DNA of 64,000 nt from Mesorhizobium comanense (lineage in GTDB: Bacteria; Pseudomonadota; Alphaproteobacteria; Rhizobiales; Rhizobiaceae): assembly GCF_005503535.1 (NCBI RefSeq), contig NZ_SCNN01000011.1, forward strand, positions 1 through 64,000. The letters run 5' to 3'. Position numbers and translations under genes: made by a program. Below the pieces are notes generated by a model that saw only the letters and a list, made by a program, of their open reading frames with translations, was not told the DNA's origin and ran no database searches. Position 1 is the stretch's first letter. Each line of letters opens with the position of its first letter. Below are positions 7,417 through 16,099 of the stretch, piece after piece.

Positions 7417-8772
7417 TTGAGCGATGCAATTGCGGACGTCCTGAACTGGCTTGAAAGCAGAACCGACATCCAGAGCCTGAGGGCCGCTGTATGCGACCTC
7501 AACGGTGTCATGCGCGGAAAGCGCATCCCGGTCGAGCAGGCGCGCAAGGCGCTGGAAGGCAAGCTGCGCATGCCCTACTCGCTGATCGGGCTCGACATCT
7601 GGGGCGAGGATATCGAAGGCAACAGCCTGGTGTTTTCGACCGGCGACGCGGACGGGCTTTGCCAATGGACGGGACGCGGCATCCTGCCCGTGGACTGGAC
7701 GGCGCATCCCACAGCACTGGTGCCGCTCTGGCTGGCCGACGAAAGCGGCGCGCCGTATCTGGGCGATCCGCGCCGGGCGCTGGCCCGCATCCTCGACCGC
7801 TACAAGGCGCTGGGACTGACCCCTGTCGCAGCCACGGAGCTCGAATTCTACCTGGTCGATCCGCAGTCGCAGCGGCCGGTCGGCCCTGTCTCGCCGGTCA
7901 CGGGGCGACGTCTCGATTCCGACGCGGCGCTGTCGATCGACGAGATCGACGATTTCGAAGCCTTCATCCATGACGTCTACGAAGCCTGCCGGGCGCAAGG
8001 CATTCCCGTCGACACGGCGATCGCCGAGAACGGCGTCGGCCAGTTCGAGATCAACCTGAACCATGTCGCCGATGCCTTGCGGGCAGCCGACGATGCCGTG
8101 CTGTTCAAGCGCACCGTCAAGGGCATTGCCCGCAAGCACGGCTTCGCCGCCTGTTTCATGGCCAAGCCTTATGGCGACCGTGCCGGCAACGGCTTCCACG
8201 TCCATTTCAGCCTTGTCGACGCCGATGGCCGCAACATCTTCAACGACGGCACGGATCAGGGCTCCGATACGATGCGTCACGCGGTCGGAGGGCTGCTGGC
8301 CGCGATGGCCGAGAGCACGCTGGTGTTCGCGCCGCACTTCAATTCCTACCGCAGGCTCAGACCACGCTCCTACGCGCCGACGGCCGTCGCCTGGGGCTAT
8401 GAGAACCGCATGGTGGCGATCCGCATTCCCGGCGGTCCGAGCGCGGCGCGGCGCATCGAGCATCGCGTGTCCGGAGCCGATGCCAATCCCTATCTCGTGC
8501 TTGCCGCCATACTGGGCGCGGCGCTGATCGGCATCGAAAGGCAGATGTCCCCAGGCGACCCGGCCGGCAGCGACGGCCAAGGCGTTGCTCCGGCCAAGCT
8601 GCCGCCGGACTGGGCCTCGGCGATCGCGGCTTTCGAGAGCGGCACCCATGTGGCGGAAATCTTCCCGGCGATCCTGCGCGACTCCTTCATGGCCTGCAAA
8701 CGCCAGGAGCTGAACACCTTCGCCCTCAATGTCAGCGATTTCGAGATCGAGACCTATCTCGAAAGCGTGTAG
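7417..8772 (+). CDS. Glutamine synthetase family protein (gamma-glutamyl amine ligase-like)
   Basis: A 451-residue member of the glutamine synthetase superfamily. The TTG at 7417 is preferred because AGAGGT lies six bases upstream (7405-7410) and the protein then begins like other family members. ATP/metal-binding features include ATELEFYL (139-146) with paired glutamates, ENGVGQFEINL (204-213), NGFHVHFSL (258-266) and the ENRMVAIRIPGG segment (329-340). The length and the tyrosine- and arginine-containing RLRPRSYAPT loop are closer to PuuA-like gamma-glutamyl polyamine or amine synthetases than to GlnA. It stands alone between a repeat and the iron locus, so the substrate is open. No adenylylation-site motif was recognised. 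Confidence 0.85.
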   Translation: MSDAIADVLNWLESRTDIQSLRAAVCDLNGVMRGKRIPVEQARKALEGKLRMPYSLIGLDIWGEDIEGNSLVFSTGDADGLCQWTGRGILPVDWTAHPTALVPLWLADESGAPYLGDPRRALARILDRYKALGLTPVAATELEFYLVDPQSQRPVGPVSPVTGRRLDSDAALSIDEIDDFEAFIHDVYEACRAQGIPVDTAIAENGVGQFEINLNHVADALRAADDAVLFKRTVKGIARKHGFAACFMAKPYGDRAGNGFHVHFSLVDADGRNIFNDGTDQGSDTMRHAVGGLLAAMAESTLVFAPHFNSYRRLRPRSYAPTAVAWGYENRMVAIRIPGGPSAARRIEHRVSGADANPYLVLAAILGAALIGIERQMSPGDPAGSDGQGVAPAKLPPDWASAIAAFESGTHVAEIFPAILRDSFMACKRQELNTFALNVSDFEIETYLESV

Positions 8773-8861
8773 TCGCGACTGACGCAACGGCGGGTTTCGT
8801 GCGCGTGGCTCTAGGGGCCGCGACGCAAGGGCTTGCGAATTCGGCGTCGACCGGGCATAAA

Positions 8862-8880
8862 CATGATAATTTTTGTCATG
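8862..8880. promoter_or_regulatory. IRO-type iron box (putative RirA site) upstream of the AraC regulator
   Basis: A 19-base imperfect palindrome CATGATAA-TTT-TTGTCATG contains TGA-N9-TCA (8864-8878), the published core of the rhizobial iron-responsive operator bound by RirA. It lies 26 bases before the TTG start of the AraC-family gene, in the short gap after the glutamine-synthetase-like gene, and overlaps an AT-rich promoter-like stretch. Repression under iron-replete conditions is inferred. Confidence 0.6.
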
Positions 8881-8905
8881 TATTATATCCGGAGACTGAC
8901 GGGAC

Positions 8906-9796
8906 TTGACCTTCGTTGCGCGCATGGAAAGCCGGATCGAGGGCTTTTCGGTCATCGGCGACCTGAAATGGCATGTCTGGGACGGCGTGGTCGCCGACCT
9001 CTGGGATGTTTCGTGCGGCGACAGCGCGCAGGGCTATTATGTCTCGCCCGATCCCCGGCTCTTTGTCGCGCTCGACGTGGAGGGTGACGGCGGCTTCTTC
9101 GTCGAGGGTGCCAAGGGCGAGTTCCGCCGCCACCACCAGCCCCTTTCCATGGCCTACATTCCGGCCGGGGTGCCGATCCGCGGGCGCGTCGAGGGGCTAC
9201 GCCGCATCAGGCACCTCGACCTGCATTTCGACGCGGCGACGCTGACGCGTCGCTTCGGCCGCAGCCTCGACCACGAGGCGTTGCGCATCTCACGCTTCCA
9301 GTTCCGCGACGAACGCGTCGCCATGCTGGCCGGCCTGATCGCCGCCGAGTGCGGCAACGACCAGCCCTTGCATGACCTCTATGGCGAGGGTCTCCTCAAT
9401 GCGCTGTTTGCGAGCCTTTTCCAGATCGAGCAGCCAAGCACCAGGCGCCGCTCTCCGCTGTCACGCCGCAAGCTTCGCCTTGTCACCGACTATATGGGCG
9501 AGCACTGCCTGGACAGGATCCGGCTTGCCGATCTTGCCGCGCTGACCGGCCTGTCCGAGACGGCTTTTAGCCACGCCTTCAAGGCGGCGACGGGCGTGCC
9601 GCCGCACCGCTGGCAGATGCAGGCGCGCATCGACAGGGCCAAGGCGATGATGGCGCAGGACGCCGCTTCGCTCGGCGATATCGCCGAGGCGACCGGCTTC
9701 TTCGACCAGGCCCATCTGACGCGCGTGTTCAAGTCGATCGTCGGCGTGACGCCTAGCGCATGGGCCAAGACCGCCAGTGACATTTGCGCAACATGA
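8906..9796 (+). CDS. AraC family transcriptional regulator of the siderophore locus
   Basis: A 296-residue regulator with an N-terminal cupin-like sensing domain and a C-terminal AraC double helix-turn-helix from about residue 190 (MGEHCLDRIRLADLAALTGL, then FSHAFKAATGVPP and GFFDQAHLTRVFKSIVGVTP). The TTG at 8906 gives the full frame; an in-frame ATG at 8924 without a ribosome binding site is the alternative. The C-terminal part resembles PchR/YbtA-type regulators that activate siderophore receptors when the ferric siderophore is bound. Its target is presumably the TonB receptor gene 120 bases downstream. The upstream IRO box suggests that its own synthesis responds to iron. Confidence 0.88.
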   Translation: MTFVARMESRIEGFSVIGDLKWHVWDGVVADLWDVSCGDSAQGYYVSPDPRLFVALDVEGDGGFFVEGAKGEFRRHHQPLSMAYIPAGVPIRGRVEGLRRIRHLDLHFDAATLTRRFGRSLDHEALRISRFQFRDERVAMLAGLIAAECGNDQPLHDLYGEGLLNALFASLFQIEQPSTRRRSPLSRRKLRLVTDYMGEHCLDRIRLADLAALTGLSETAFSHAFKAATGVPPHRWQMQARIDRAKAMMAQDAASLGDIAEATGFFDQAHLTRVFKSIVGVTPSAWAKTASDICAT

Positions 9797-9865
9797 CGGC
9801 GCGTTGTCAGTCGTTTGGACAAGAACAGCCAAGCCGTTCAAATCCATCCAATGACCCGCAGATAA

Positions 9866-9893
9866 GTTGAGATAAATGATCAAGTATCTCAAC
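9866..9893. promoter_or_regulatory. 28-base palindrome holding two overlapping IRO boxes before the TonB receptor gene
   Basis: GTTGAGATA (9866-9874) and TATCTCAAC (9885-9893) are perfect inverted arms around a central TGATCA (9877-9882). Two overlapping TGA-N9-TCA cores are present, at 9868-9882 and 9877-9891. It lies 23 bases upstream of the receptor ATG. It could bind RirA, the AraC regulator, or both. Confidence 0.65.
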
Positions 9894-9916
9894 GACAGCA
9901 GGCGGGGACTTTCCTG

Positions 9917-12115
9917 ATGAGCAGATTCTACCGGATGAAGGCGCTTCTGGCGGGCGGCGTGGCCGCTGTGGCGATGATCCCGCCGATGGCCGCCTTCGCG
10001 CAGAGCGCGCAGACAGGGACACAGCTTGCTCCCGTTGTCGTCGAGGGCGAAGCCGGTGACAGCGCCACGGGCCCGGTCAAAGGCGTCGTCGCCAGGAAGA
10101 CCACGACCGGCTCCAAGAGCGCGACCGACATCAAGGACATTCCGCAATCCGTCTCCGTGGTCGGCCGGCAGGAGATCGATGATCAGGGCGCGCAGAAGGT
10201 CGACGAGGCGCTGCGCTACACGGCAGGCGTTTTCGCGCAGCCCTTCGGTCCCGACAGCGATACCAACTGGCTGTTCATCCGAGGTTTCCAGGCCACCGCC
10301 ACCGGCACCTACATGGATGGGCTGCAGCTGTTCAGCTACGGTTTCGGCGGGTTCTATGTCGACAGTTTCGGGCTCGAGCGCATCGAGGTGCTGAAGGGAC
10401 CGGCTTCCGTGCTTTACGGCGGCAGCAATCCCGGTGGCATGGTCAACTATGTCAGCAAGCGGCCGGAGTTCGAACGCAAGCGCTATGTCGAGACCGGCGT
10501 CAATGATGCGGGCAACGTCTATCTCGGCTTCGACATCGGCGACGTGGCCAACAACGGCGCGGTGAGCTATCGCATCAACGGCAAGGTCGCAGGAGGCGAC
10601 ACTTACAGCGACCTGCAGAATGGCTGGCGCGGCTTCATCTCGCCCAGCATCACCTGGAAGCCGGACGAAGCCACGACGCTGACCATCCTGGCCAACTATT
10701 CCCACATCGACGAGAACCATGGAGGCGGCAGCTTTTTGCCTTATGCAGGCACAGTGACGGACCGGATCGTCGACGGTGTGAACTATGGCCGTATCGACCC
10801 CGATGCGAACTTTACCGAACCGAGCGTCGATCTCTACAAGCGTGAGCAGGGGTCGATCGGATACGAGTTCGAGCACACGTTCGACAATGACTGGACGGTG
10901 CGCTCCAACACACGTTTCACGGCTGCAAACATCCAGGAAGTCAGCGTCTATCCCAATGGCTGGGTAAGCCCCACATCGACGCAGCTCAACCGCATCAATT
11001 TCGGCCACGACACCGACGCCACCACATTCCTGTCGGACCTGCAGATCGAGGGCAAAGTGCAAACCGGCGCGGTGGAGCACACTTTGCTGGCCGGCATCGA
11101 CTACAAATACTACAACATCGACCAGGTGCAGTCGTCGGCCCTGTTCGGTACGACGCCGCCTATCGATGCCTTCAACCCCGTCTACGGCTCGCCGTTGACG
11201 CCCCGTGTCAGCTATCTCAGCCAGAACCTGACCCAGCAGCAGCTCGGTGTCTACGCGCAGGACCAGCTACGCTTCGGCGATGGCTGGCTGGTGACGCTGA
11301 ATGGGCGCTATGACCGCGGCTGGCTCAGTGCCGATAATCGCCCAAACTACTATTCGGAACTCTTCAACACGCCGGTCATCGATCAGAGCCAGACCGTCGG
11401 CGATTTTTCAGGCCGCGCCGGCCTTGCTTATGAGCTCGCCAACGGCGTAACTCCCTATGCGAGCGTCGCCACCTTCTTCAACCCGATCATCGGCACCGAC
11501 GCCAGCGGCAACCTGTTCTCTCCGGAGACGGGCCAGCAATACGAGATCGGCGTCAAATATGTGCCAACCTTTGTCGATGGCCTGTTCACCGTGTCGCTGT
11601 TCGACCTCACGCGCCAAAACGTGGCTACCGCAACCGCCGCCAATCCGTTCGCCCAGGTTCAGACCGGCGAGGTGCGGTCACGCGGCGTGGAACTGGAAGG
11701 CAAAGTGAACATCACCGACGATCTCCGCATCACGGGCGCGTTCACCGCATACGATCTCAAGATCACGAAGGACAAGGAACCCACATATGTGGGCAAGACG
11801 CCCTTCATCGCGCCTGAAGTGATGGCTTCCGCATCGGTCGACTACACGTTCCGTGGCGACTGGTATGACGGCATCTCGATTGGCGGCGGGCTGCGCTATC
11901 TCGGCTCCTCATGGGCCGACAACGACAACACGCACAAGGTTCCCGCTGTTACGCTCGCCGACCTCAAACTCGGCTACGGGAAAGAAAACTGGGGCGTCGA
12001 TCTCAACGTCACCAACCTGTTCGACAAGACCTACGTCGCCAGTTGCCAGACGACGCTGACATGCTCCTACGGCGAAGGCCGCTCCTTCAAGCTGAAGGTT
12101 CACACGACTTGGTAG
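9917..12115 (+). CDS. TonB-dependent siderophore receptor, FhuA/ferrichrome type
   Basis: A 732-residue outer-membrane receptor. A signal peptide covers about residues 1-28 (ending AFAQ). A likely TonB box follows (LAPVVVEGE, about 37-45). The plug domain carries DIPQSVSVVGRQEI, YTAGV, the FIRGF segment, ERIEVLKGPASVLYGG and NPGGMVNYVSKRP. A 22-strand barrel follows, and the protein ends in an aromatic residue (Trp), as beta-barrel proteins do. The plug motifs are those of siderophore receptors for ferrichrome- or hydroxamate-like ligands. It binds ferric siderophore outside the cell and imports it with TonB-ExbBD energy. Downstream FhuD- and FhuB-like genes complete the route across the inner membrane. 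Iron control is suggested by the palindrome at 9866-9893. Confidence 0.93.
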   Translation: MSRFYRMKALLAGGVAAVAMIPPMAAFAQSAQTGTQLAPVVVEGEAGDSATGPVKGVVARKTTTGSKSATDIKDIPQSVSVVGRQEIDDQGAQKVDEALRYTAGVFAQPFGPDSDTNWLFIRGFQATATGTYMDGLQLFSYGFGGFYVDSFGLERIEVLKGPASVLYGGSNPGGMVNYVSKRPEFERKRYVETGVNDAGNVYLGFDIGDVANNGAVSYRINGKVAGGDTYSDLQNGWRGFISPSITWKPDEATTLTILANYSHIDENHGGGSFLPYAGTVTDRIVDGVNYGRIDPDANFTEPSVDLYKREQGSIGYEFEHTFDNDWTVRSNTRFTAANIQEVSVYPNGWVSPTSTQLNRINFGHDTDATTFLSDLQIEGKVQTGAVEHTLLAGIDYKYYNIDQVQSSALFGTTPPIDAFNPVYGSPLTPRVSYLSQNLTQQQLGVYAQDQLRFGDGWLVTLNGRYDRGWLSADNRPNYYSELFNTPVIDQSQTVGDFSGRAGLAYELANGVTPYASVATFFNPIIGTDASGNLFSPETGQQYEIGVKYVPTFVDGLFTVSLFDLTRQNVATATAANPFAQVQTGEVRSRGVELEGKVNITDDLRITGAFTAYDLKITKDKEPTYVGKTPFIAPEVMASASVDYTFRGDWYDGISIGGGLRYLGSSWADNDNTHKVPAVTLADLKLGYGKENWGVDLNVTNLFDKTYVASCQTTLTCSYGEGRSFKLKVHTTW

Positions 12116-12167
12116 TCATCCACCTGGTTGCACCTTGCCGGACAAGCCACTGGTCCATCGGCCAGTG

Positions 12168-13040
12168 ATGCATCCGCCCAACAGACGGCAGGTACTGGCA
12201 TTGGCGGCGGCGGCCTTGCTGCCGCCTGTCGCCGCCAGGGCGGCGGCGATGCGCGTCGCCGCGATCGACTGGGGCATGCTGGAGACGTTGCTGGCGCTCG
12301 GCATCGTGCCGGCGGCGGCGAGCGAACTGATCCAGTTCCGCAGGATCGCGGTCGAACCGGCCGTGCCGCGACCGGTAACCGATCTCGGCCTGCGTGGCTC
12401 GACGAATTACGAGCTGCTGCGCATCATTGCGCCCGATCTCATCGTCATCTCCAATTTCTACGAATACCAGCGGCCCATGCTCGAACGCATCGCGCCGGTG
12501 TTCGCGCGGCCGGTCTACGAGGCCGGCGTCGCGCCCTATGCGCTCGCCGAGGCCGCAACGCTCGCTCTCGGTGAAAGACTTGGGCGGCAGGCTGAGGCGA
12601 GGCGCTATCTCGACGATACATCAGGCGAAATCGCGCGGCTTCGCGCCAGCCTGCCACGATCATCGGCGCGGCCGGTCTTCATCATCAGCCTCGGCGACAG
12701 CAGGCATTTCCGCGCCTTCGGCCGAGACGCGATGTTCGGCGACGTGCTGTCGCGCCTCGGCATCGAAAATGCCTGGACCGACGAGACCAGCTACAGCGCG
12801 GCGGCACCTGTCGGGCTGGAGGCCCTGGCACGCGTGCCCGAGGCGTCGATCCTGATCGTCTCGCCGCTGCCGGCGGATGTCGGACGCTCGCTGCCGACGA
12901 ATGCCTTGTGGAACGCGCTGCCGGCCGTGCGCGGAAACCGCGTCGCGGTGCTCGATCCCATCAACCATTTCGGTTGCCTGCCGTCGGCCCGCCGCTTCGC
13001 GCGCCTGGCGGCTGCGGCACTTGCCGGACACGCTTCATGA
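12168..13040 (+). CDS. Iron-siderophore ABC transporter substrate-binding protein, FhuD-like
   Basis: A 290-residue periplasmic binding protein of the helical-backbone class III (BtuF/FhuD). Starting at ATG 12168 it has a signal peptide with a twin-arginine-like NRRQVLALAAAA stretch and a likely cleavage near AARA, residue 25. A TTG at 12135 would add 11 residues and is less likely. Family features are VAAIDWGMLETLLALGIVP, GLRGSTNYELLRIIAPDLIV (the helix and strand before the linker) and the C-terminal SLGDSRHFRAFG and NHFGCLPSARRF segments. It would carry ferric hydroxamate from the TonB receptor to the FhuB permease, whose start overlaps its stop (ATGA at 13037-13040). Confidence 0.88.
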   Translation: MHPPNRRQVLALAAAALLPPVAARAAAMRVAAIDWGMLETLLALGIVPAAASELIQFRRIAVEPAVPRPVTDLGLRGSTNYELLRIIAPDLIVISNFYEYQRPMLERIAPVFARPVYEAGVAPYALAEAATLALGERLGRQAEARRYLDDTSGEIARLRASLPRSSARPVFIISLGDSRHFRAFGRDAMFGDVLSRLGIENAWTDETSYSAAAPVGLEALARVPEASILIVSPLPADVGRSLPTNALWNALPAVRGNRVAVLDPINHFGCLPSARRFARLAAAALAGHAS

Positions 13041-15043
13041 CGGACCGCCTCGCAACGGGCCCTCTCAGGGTGCAGCGTGCCCTGTCGCCCTTCGCCCTGT
13101 GGAGCGTTCTGGCAGCGGCGGCGGCTTTCCTGTTCGCATGGCGCGTCGGCATGCAGTGGGCGGCAACGCTGCCGGGCGACGGCACCGATCTCGGCGATGT
13201 CATCCTGTTCTACAGCACGCTGCCGCGCGCCGCCGTGGCGGTGCTTGCGGGCGCCGTGCTCGGCCTCTCCGGCCTGCTGCTGCAGCATGTGCTGCGCAAT
13301 CCGCTGGCCGAACCCTCGACGCTCGGCATTTCGGCCGGTGCCCAACTGGCCATGACGGTCGCGTCGCTTAACGCCCCCCTGCTGATGGAGCGCTCGCAAG
13401 GTCTGGTCGCCTTCGCCGGAGGCACGGCCGCGGTGCTGCTGGTGCTGGCCCTGACCTGGCGGCGTGGGCTCGAGCCGGTGTCCGTCGTGCTCGCCGGCAT
13501 GATGGTGGCGCTGACGGCGAGTTCGGTCAGCGCCGCCCTGATCCTCGCCAATGGCGACTATCTGTTCTCGCTGTTCATCTGGGGCGGCGGATCGCTGGTC
13601 CAGCAGGATTGGGGACCGGCCCTCGCGCTCGCCGTCCGGTTGGCGGCCGGGGCCATTGCGGCGCTGATGCTGCTGCGGCCGCTGACCATCCTTGGCCTCG
13701 ACGACGCCTCCGCGCGCGGCCTGGGCGTTGCCCGCCACACCAGCCGCTTCCTCGTCGTCGCGCTCGCGGTGTGGATGGCGACCACGGTCGCGGCCGAGGT
13801 CGGCGTCATCGGCTTCATCGGCCTCGCCGCGCCGGCCCTGGCCACGCTTTCCGGCGCGCGCACCTTGCGGCAGAAGATGATCGCCGCACCGCTGCTCGGC
13901 GCGATCCTGCTGTGGCTGACGGACGGGCTGGTGCAACTGGCCGCCGGTTCCGGCGGCGAGCGCATTCCGACCGGCGCCGGCACGGCGCTTCTGGGCGGTC
14001 CGCTGCTGCTGTGGCTTCTGCCGCGGCTGCGCATGTTCGAATGGCCGCGCCTTGGCCCGGACGGGACCTCGCCGCGCAAGGCCAGCAGGCCCTGGCTTCT
14101 CATTCTGTTGCTGCTCGCGCTGACACTCATCGCCGCCGCCCTGGCTCTTGTTGTCGGTCACGGTCCCGCAGGCTGGTCATTCGCCAGCGGCGACCTGCTC
14201 CGCGATCTCGCCGCCTGGCGTGCGCCACGCATCGCCGTGGCCGCCGCAGCCGGCGCCATGCTCGCGGCTGCCGGCGTCGTCATTCAGCGGGTCACCGGCA
14301 ATCCGCTGGCAAGCCCCGAAGTGCTCGGCGTCGGCACCGGCGCGGGCGCCGGCCTGACCGCCGTGCTGACGATCAGCGCCACGGCCGGGCTCGGCTGGCA
14401 GCTGGCCGGTTCGGCGCTGGGCTCGCTTGCCGCATTGATCGCCATGCTTGCGATCGCCGCGAGGGCGAAATTCGGCACCGACAGGCTGCTCCTTGCCGGT
14501 GTCGCCATGAGCGCGCTGTGCAGCGCCGTCATCACCGCGACGATCGCGATGGGCAACGCGCAGTCGTACATTTTGCTGCGCTGGTTGAGCGGCTCGACCG
14601 GCGAGGCGACCGGGCTGGATGCCTGGGTCGCATTGGCCTGCCTGCTGCCTTTGACGTTGCCGGTGTTTCTCGCTGCGCGATGGCTCGACATCCTGCCGCT
14701 GGGCACGGACGGCGCCCGCAGCCTGGGCGTGCCGGTTGCCGCCGGACGACTTATGCTGATCGTCGCCGCCGCGCTTCTGACCGCGCTGGCCGCCATGGTC
14801 GTCGGGCCATTGAGTTTCGTCGGCCTGATCGCGCCGCACCTTGCCCGGCTCGCCGGCTTTTCACGCGCGCGCGTTCATCTCGCGGCCGCCATGTTCCTGG
14901 GTGCCTTGCTGATGATCGTGTCGGACTGGCTGTCGCGCATGGCCGCCTTTCCCTATGAACTGCCGGCCGGCCTGTTTGCCTCGCTGCTCGGCGGACCGTA
15001 TCTGGTCCATCTTCTGGCCAGGGGCACGCCGCGCCAGGGCTGA
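13037..15043 (+). CDS. fhuB: Fused iron-siderophore ABC permease, FhuB-like
   Basis: A 668-residue inner-membrane protein made of two BtuC/FecCD-type halves of about 330 residues each. Each half has the family landmarks: LPRAAVAVLAGAVLGLSGLLLQ with NPLAEPSTLGISAGA in the first, and APRIAVAAAAGAMLAAAGVV with NPLASPEVLGVGTGAGAG in the second. Coupling-type GLGVARHTSR and GFIGLAAP elements follow in the first half, SLGVPVAAGR and FVGLIAPHLAR in the second. Such fused permeases are characteristic of ferric hydroxamate uptake. The start is fixed by the ATGA overlap with the binding protein gene. No FhuC-type ATPase follows: the next gene is on the other strand, 11 bases away. The ATPase must therefore come from elsewhere in the genome. 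Confidence 0.9.
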   Translation: MTDRLATGPLRVQRALSPFALWSVLAAAAAFLFAWRVGMQWAATLPGDGTDLGDVILFYSTLPRAAVAVLAGAVLGLSGLLLQHVLRNPLAEPSTLGISAGAQLAMTVASLNAPLLMERSQGLVAFAGGTAAVLLVLALTWRRGLEPVSVVLAGMMVALTASSVSAALILANGDYLFSLFIWGGGSLVQQDWGPALALAVRLAAGAIAALMLLRPLTILGLDDASARGLGVARHTSRFLVVALAVWMATTVAAEVGVIGFIGLAAPALATLSGARTLRQKMIAAPLLGAILLWLTDGLVQLAAGSGGERIPTGAGTALLGGPLLLWLLPRLRMFEWPRLGPDGTSPRKASRPWLLILLLLALTLIAAALALVVGHGPAGWSFASGDLLRDLAAWRAPRIAVAAAAGAMLAAAGVVIQRVTGNPLASPEVLGVGTGAGAGLTAVLTISATAGLGWQLAGSALGSLAALIAMLAIAARAKFGTDRLLLAGVAMSALCSAVITATIAMGNAQSYILLRWLSGSTGEATGLDAWVALACLLPLTLPVFLAARWLDILPLGTDGARSLGVPVAAGRLMLIVAAALLTALAAMVVGPLSFVGLIAPHLARLAGFSRARVHLAAAMFLGALLMIVSDWLSRMAAFPYELPAGLFASLLGGPYLVHLLARGTPRQG

Positions 15044-15054
15044 GGGGGCGGCTT

Positions 15055-15915
15055 CTAGGAGGAGCGCTCGGCCTTCAGCACCGAGACCGCCGCCTCGCTG
15101 TTGTGGACGTAGTCGTTCGCATCGGGCTGCCTCTGCACCAGCAGGAGGAACAACAGGTCGGTCAGCGTCAGTTGCGCGTCACGCGCGGTGATCGAGGACG
15201 AGCGTGCACGTTCCTCGTCGGCGATGGTGTAGAGGCGTATGTCGGCGACACGGCTCAGCGGATTGTCGTGCACGCCGGTGACGGCGATGACCATCGAGCC
15301 GCGCTTGCTGGCAAGCTCGGCGATGCGCAGGGTTTCGATGCTGGCGCCGGAATGCGAGAGCGCGAACAGGACGTCGCCAGGCCCCAGCGTCGAGGCGTTG
15401 GCCATCTGGATGTGGCTGTCGCTGTCGTGAAGCACGTTGCGGCCGAGCTTCATCAGCTTGTAGGAGAAATCGCGCGCCACCAGCGAGGAGGCGCCGACGC
15501 CGACCAGATGGATGCGGCGCGCGCCGTCCAGCAGGTCCAGCGTGCGGGAAATGATGCGCTCGCTGTTGCCGGCGACGGTCCGCTGCATCGACAGGAGCTT
15601 GCTGCCGATCAGCTTCTTGAGGATCACGGGAAAGGCGTCGCCGAGCTCGATCGAGCCATGGATCACCCCCGCCGGCACCCGCCAGTCCTGCGCCCTGGCC
15701 TCGCTGACGGCGAGCTTGAGCTCCTGATAGCTGGCGTAGCCGAGCTTCTGGCTGAACTTGACGACGCTCGACTGGCTGCGGCCGATCTCGGCTGCCAGCG
15801 CGGCCGTCGACAAGCGCAGCATCTGGTCGGGATTGTCGACGATGTATTGCCCGATCTCGCGGTCGCCGGGAGCCATGCCGTCGAGCTTCGCACTGATCAT
15901 GTTCAAGACGGACAC
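15055..15915 (-). CDS. MurR/RpiR family transcriptional regulator
   Basis: A 286-residue regulator with an N-terminal RpiR helix-turn-helix (AALAAEIGRSQSSVVKFSQKLG) and a C-terminal SIS sugar-phosphate-binding domain (RRIHLVGVGASSLVARDFSY, FALSHSGASIETL, VIAVTG). The frame is open to a GTG at 15966, but that would place the start against the operator palindrome. The GTG at 15915, with GAGGAAG just upstream, is preferred. ATG 15900 is also possible. It is divergent from the murA-like gene, and the same palindrome stands before murQ, so it most likely senses MurNAc-6-phosphate or GlcNAc-6-phosphate and controls this cluster, as MurR does in E. coli. Confidence 0.88.
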   Translation of the reverse strand: MSVLNMISAKLDGMAPGDREIGQYIVDNPDQMLRLSTAALAAEIGRSQSSVVKFSQKLGYASYQELKLAVSEARAQDWRVPAGVIHGSIELGDAFPVILKKLIGSKLLSMQRTVAGNSERIISRTLDLLDGARRIHLVGVGASSLVARDFSYKLMKLGRNVLHDSDSHIQMANASTLGPGDVLFALSHSGASIETLRIAELASKRGSMVIAVTGVHDNPLSRVADIRLYTIADEERARSSSITARDAQLTLTDLLFLLLVQRQPDANDYVHNSEAAVSVLKAERSS

Positions 15916-15967
15916 CGGCTTCCTCGCGCTTTCGGCCCGCAGGCCATACTGACGGCGTGCCGACACA

Positions 15968-15982
15968 GGAATAAATTATTCC
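15968..15982. promoter_or_regulatory. Palindromic operator GGAATA-N3-TATTCC, copy 1, with downstream promoter
   Basis: GGAATAAATTATTCC is a perfect inverted repeat in the divergent gap between the RpiR-type gene and the murA-like gene. A TTGACA -35 candidate starts eight bases downstream (15991-15996), with TTAATT or TAATTG about 15-16 bases further as a weak -10. The same palindrome with the same position relative to a TTGAC element occurs before murQ. Confidence 0.75.
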
Positions 15983-16099
15983 AATTTCGATTGACAGCCA
16001 AGAACGCAGAATTAATTGTCGAACCAGCACCAGCCGAAATCCGGAATCGGAACAGATCGCGAGTGACGCGGCCGGCTTTCGTCGCAGAAGGTTTCAGCC

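Noticed and set aside
7285..8955. A 556-codon open frame on the minus strand opposite the glutamine-synthetase-like gene
   Set aside because: Its product is rich in Arg, Gly and His with no family motif. The opposite strand carries a clear enzyme with conserved ATP-site motifs. Such long antisense frames are expected in high-GC DNA.
15915..15966. Start of the RpiR-type regulator at GTG 15966
   Set aside because: It would leave about one base between the operator palindrome and the coding start and has no ribosome binding site. GTG 15915 has GAGGAAG upstream.
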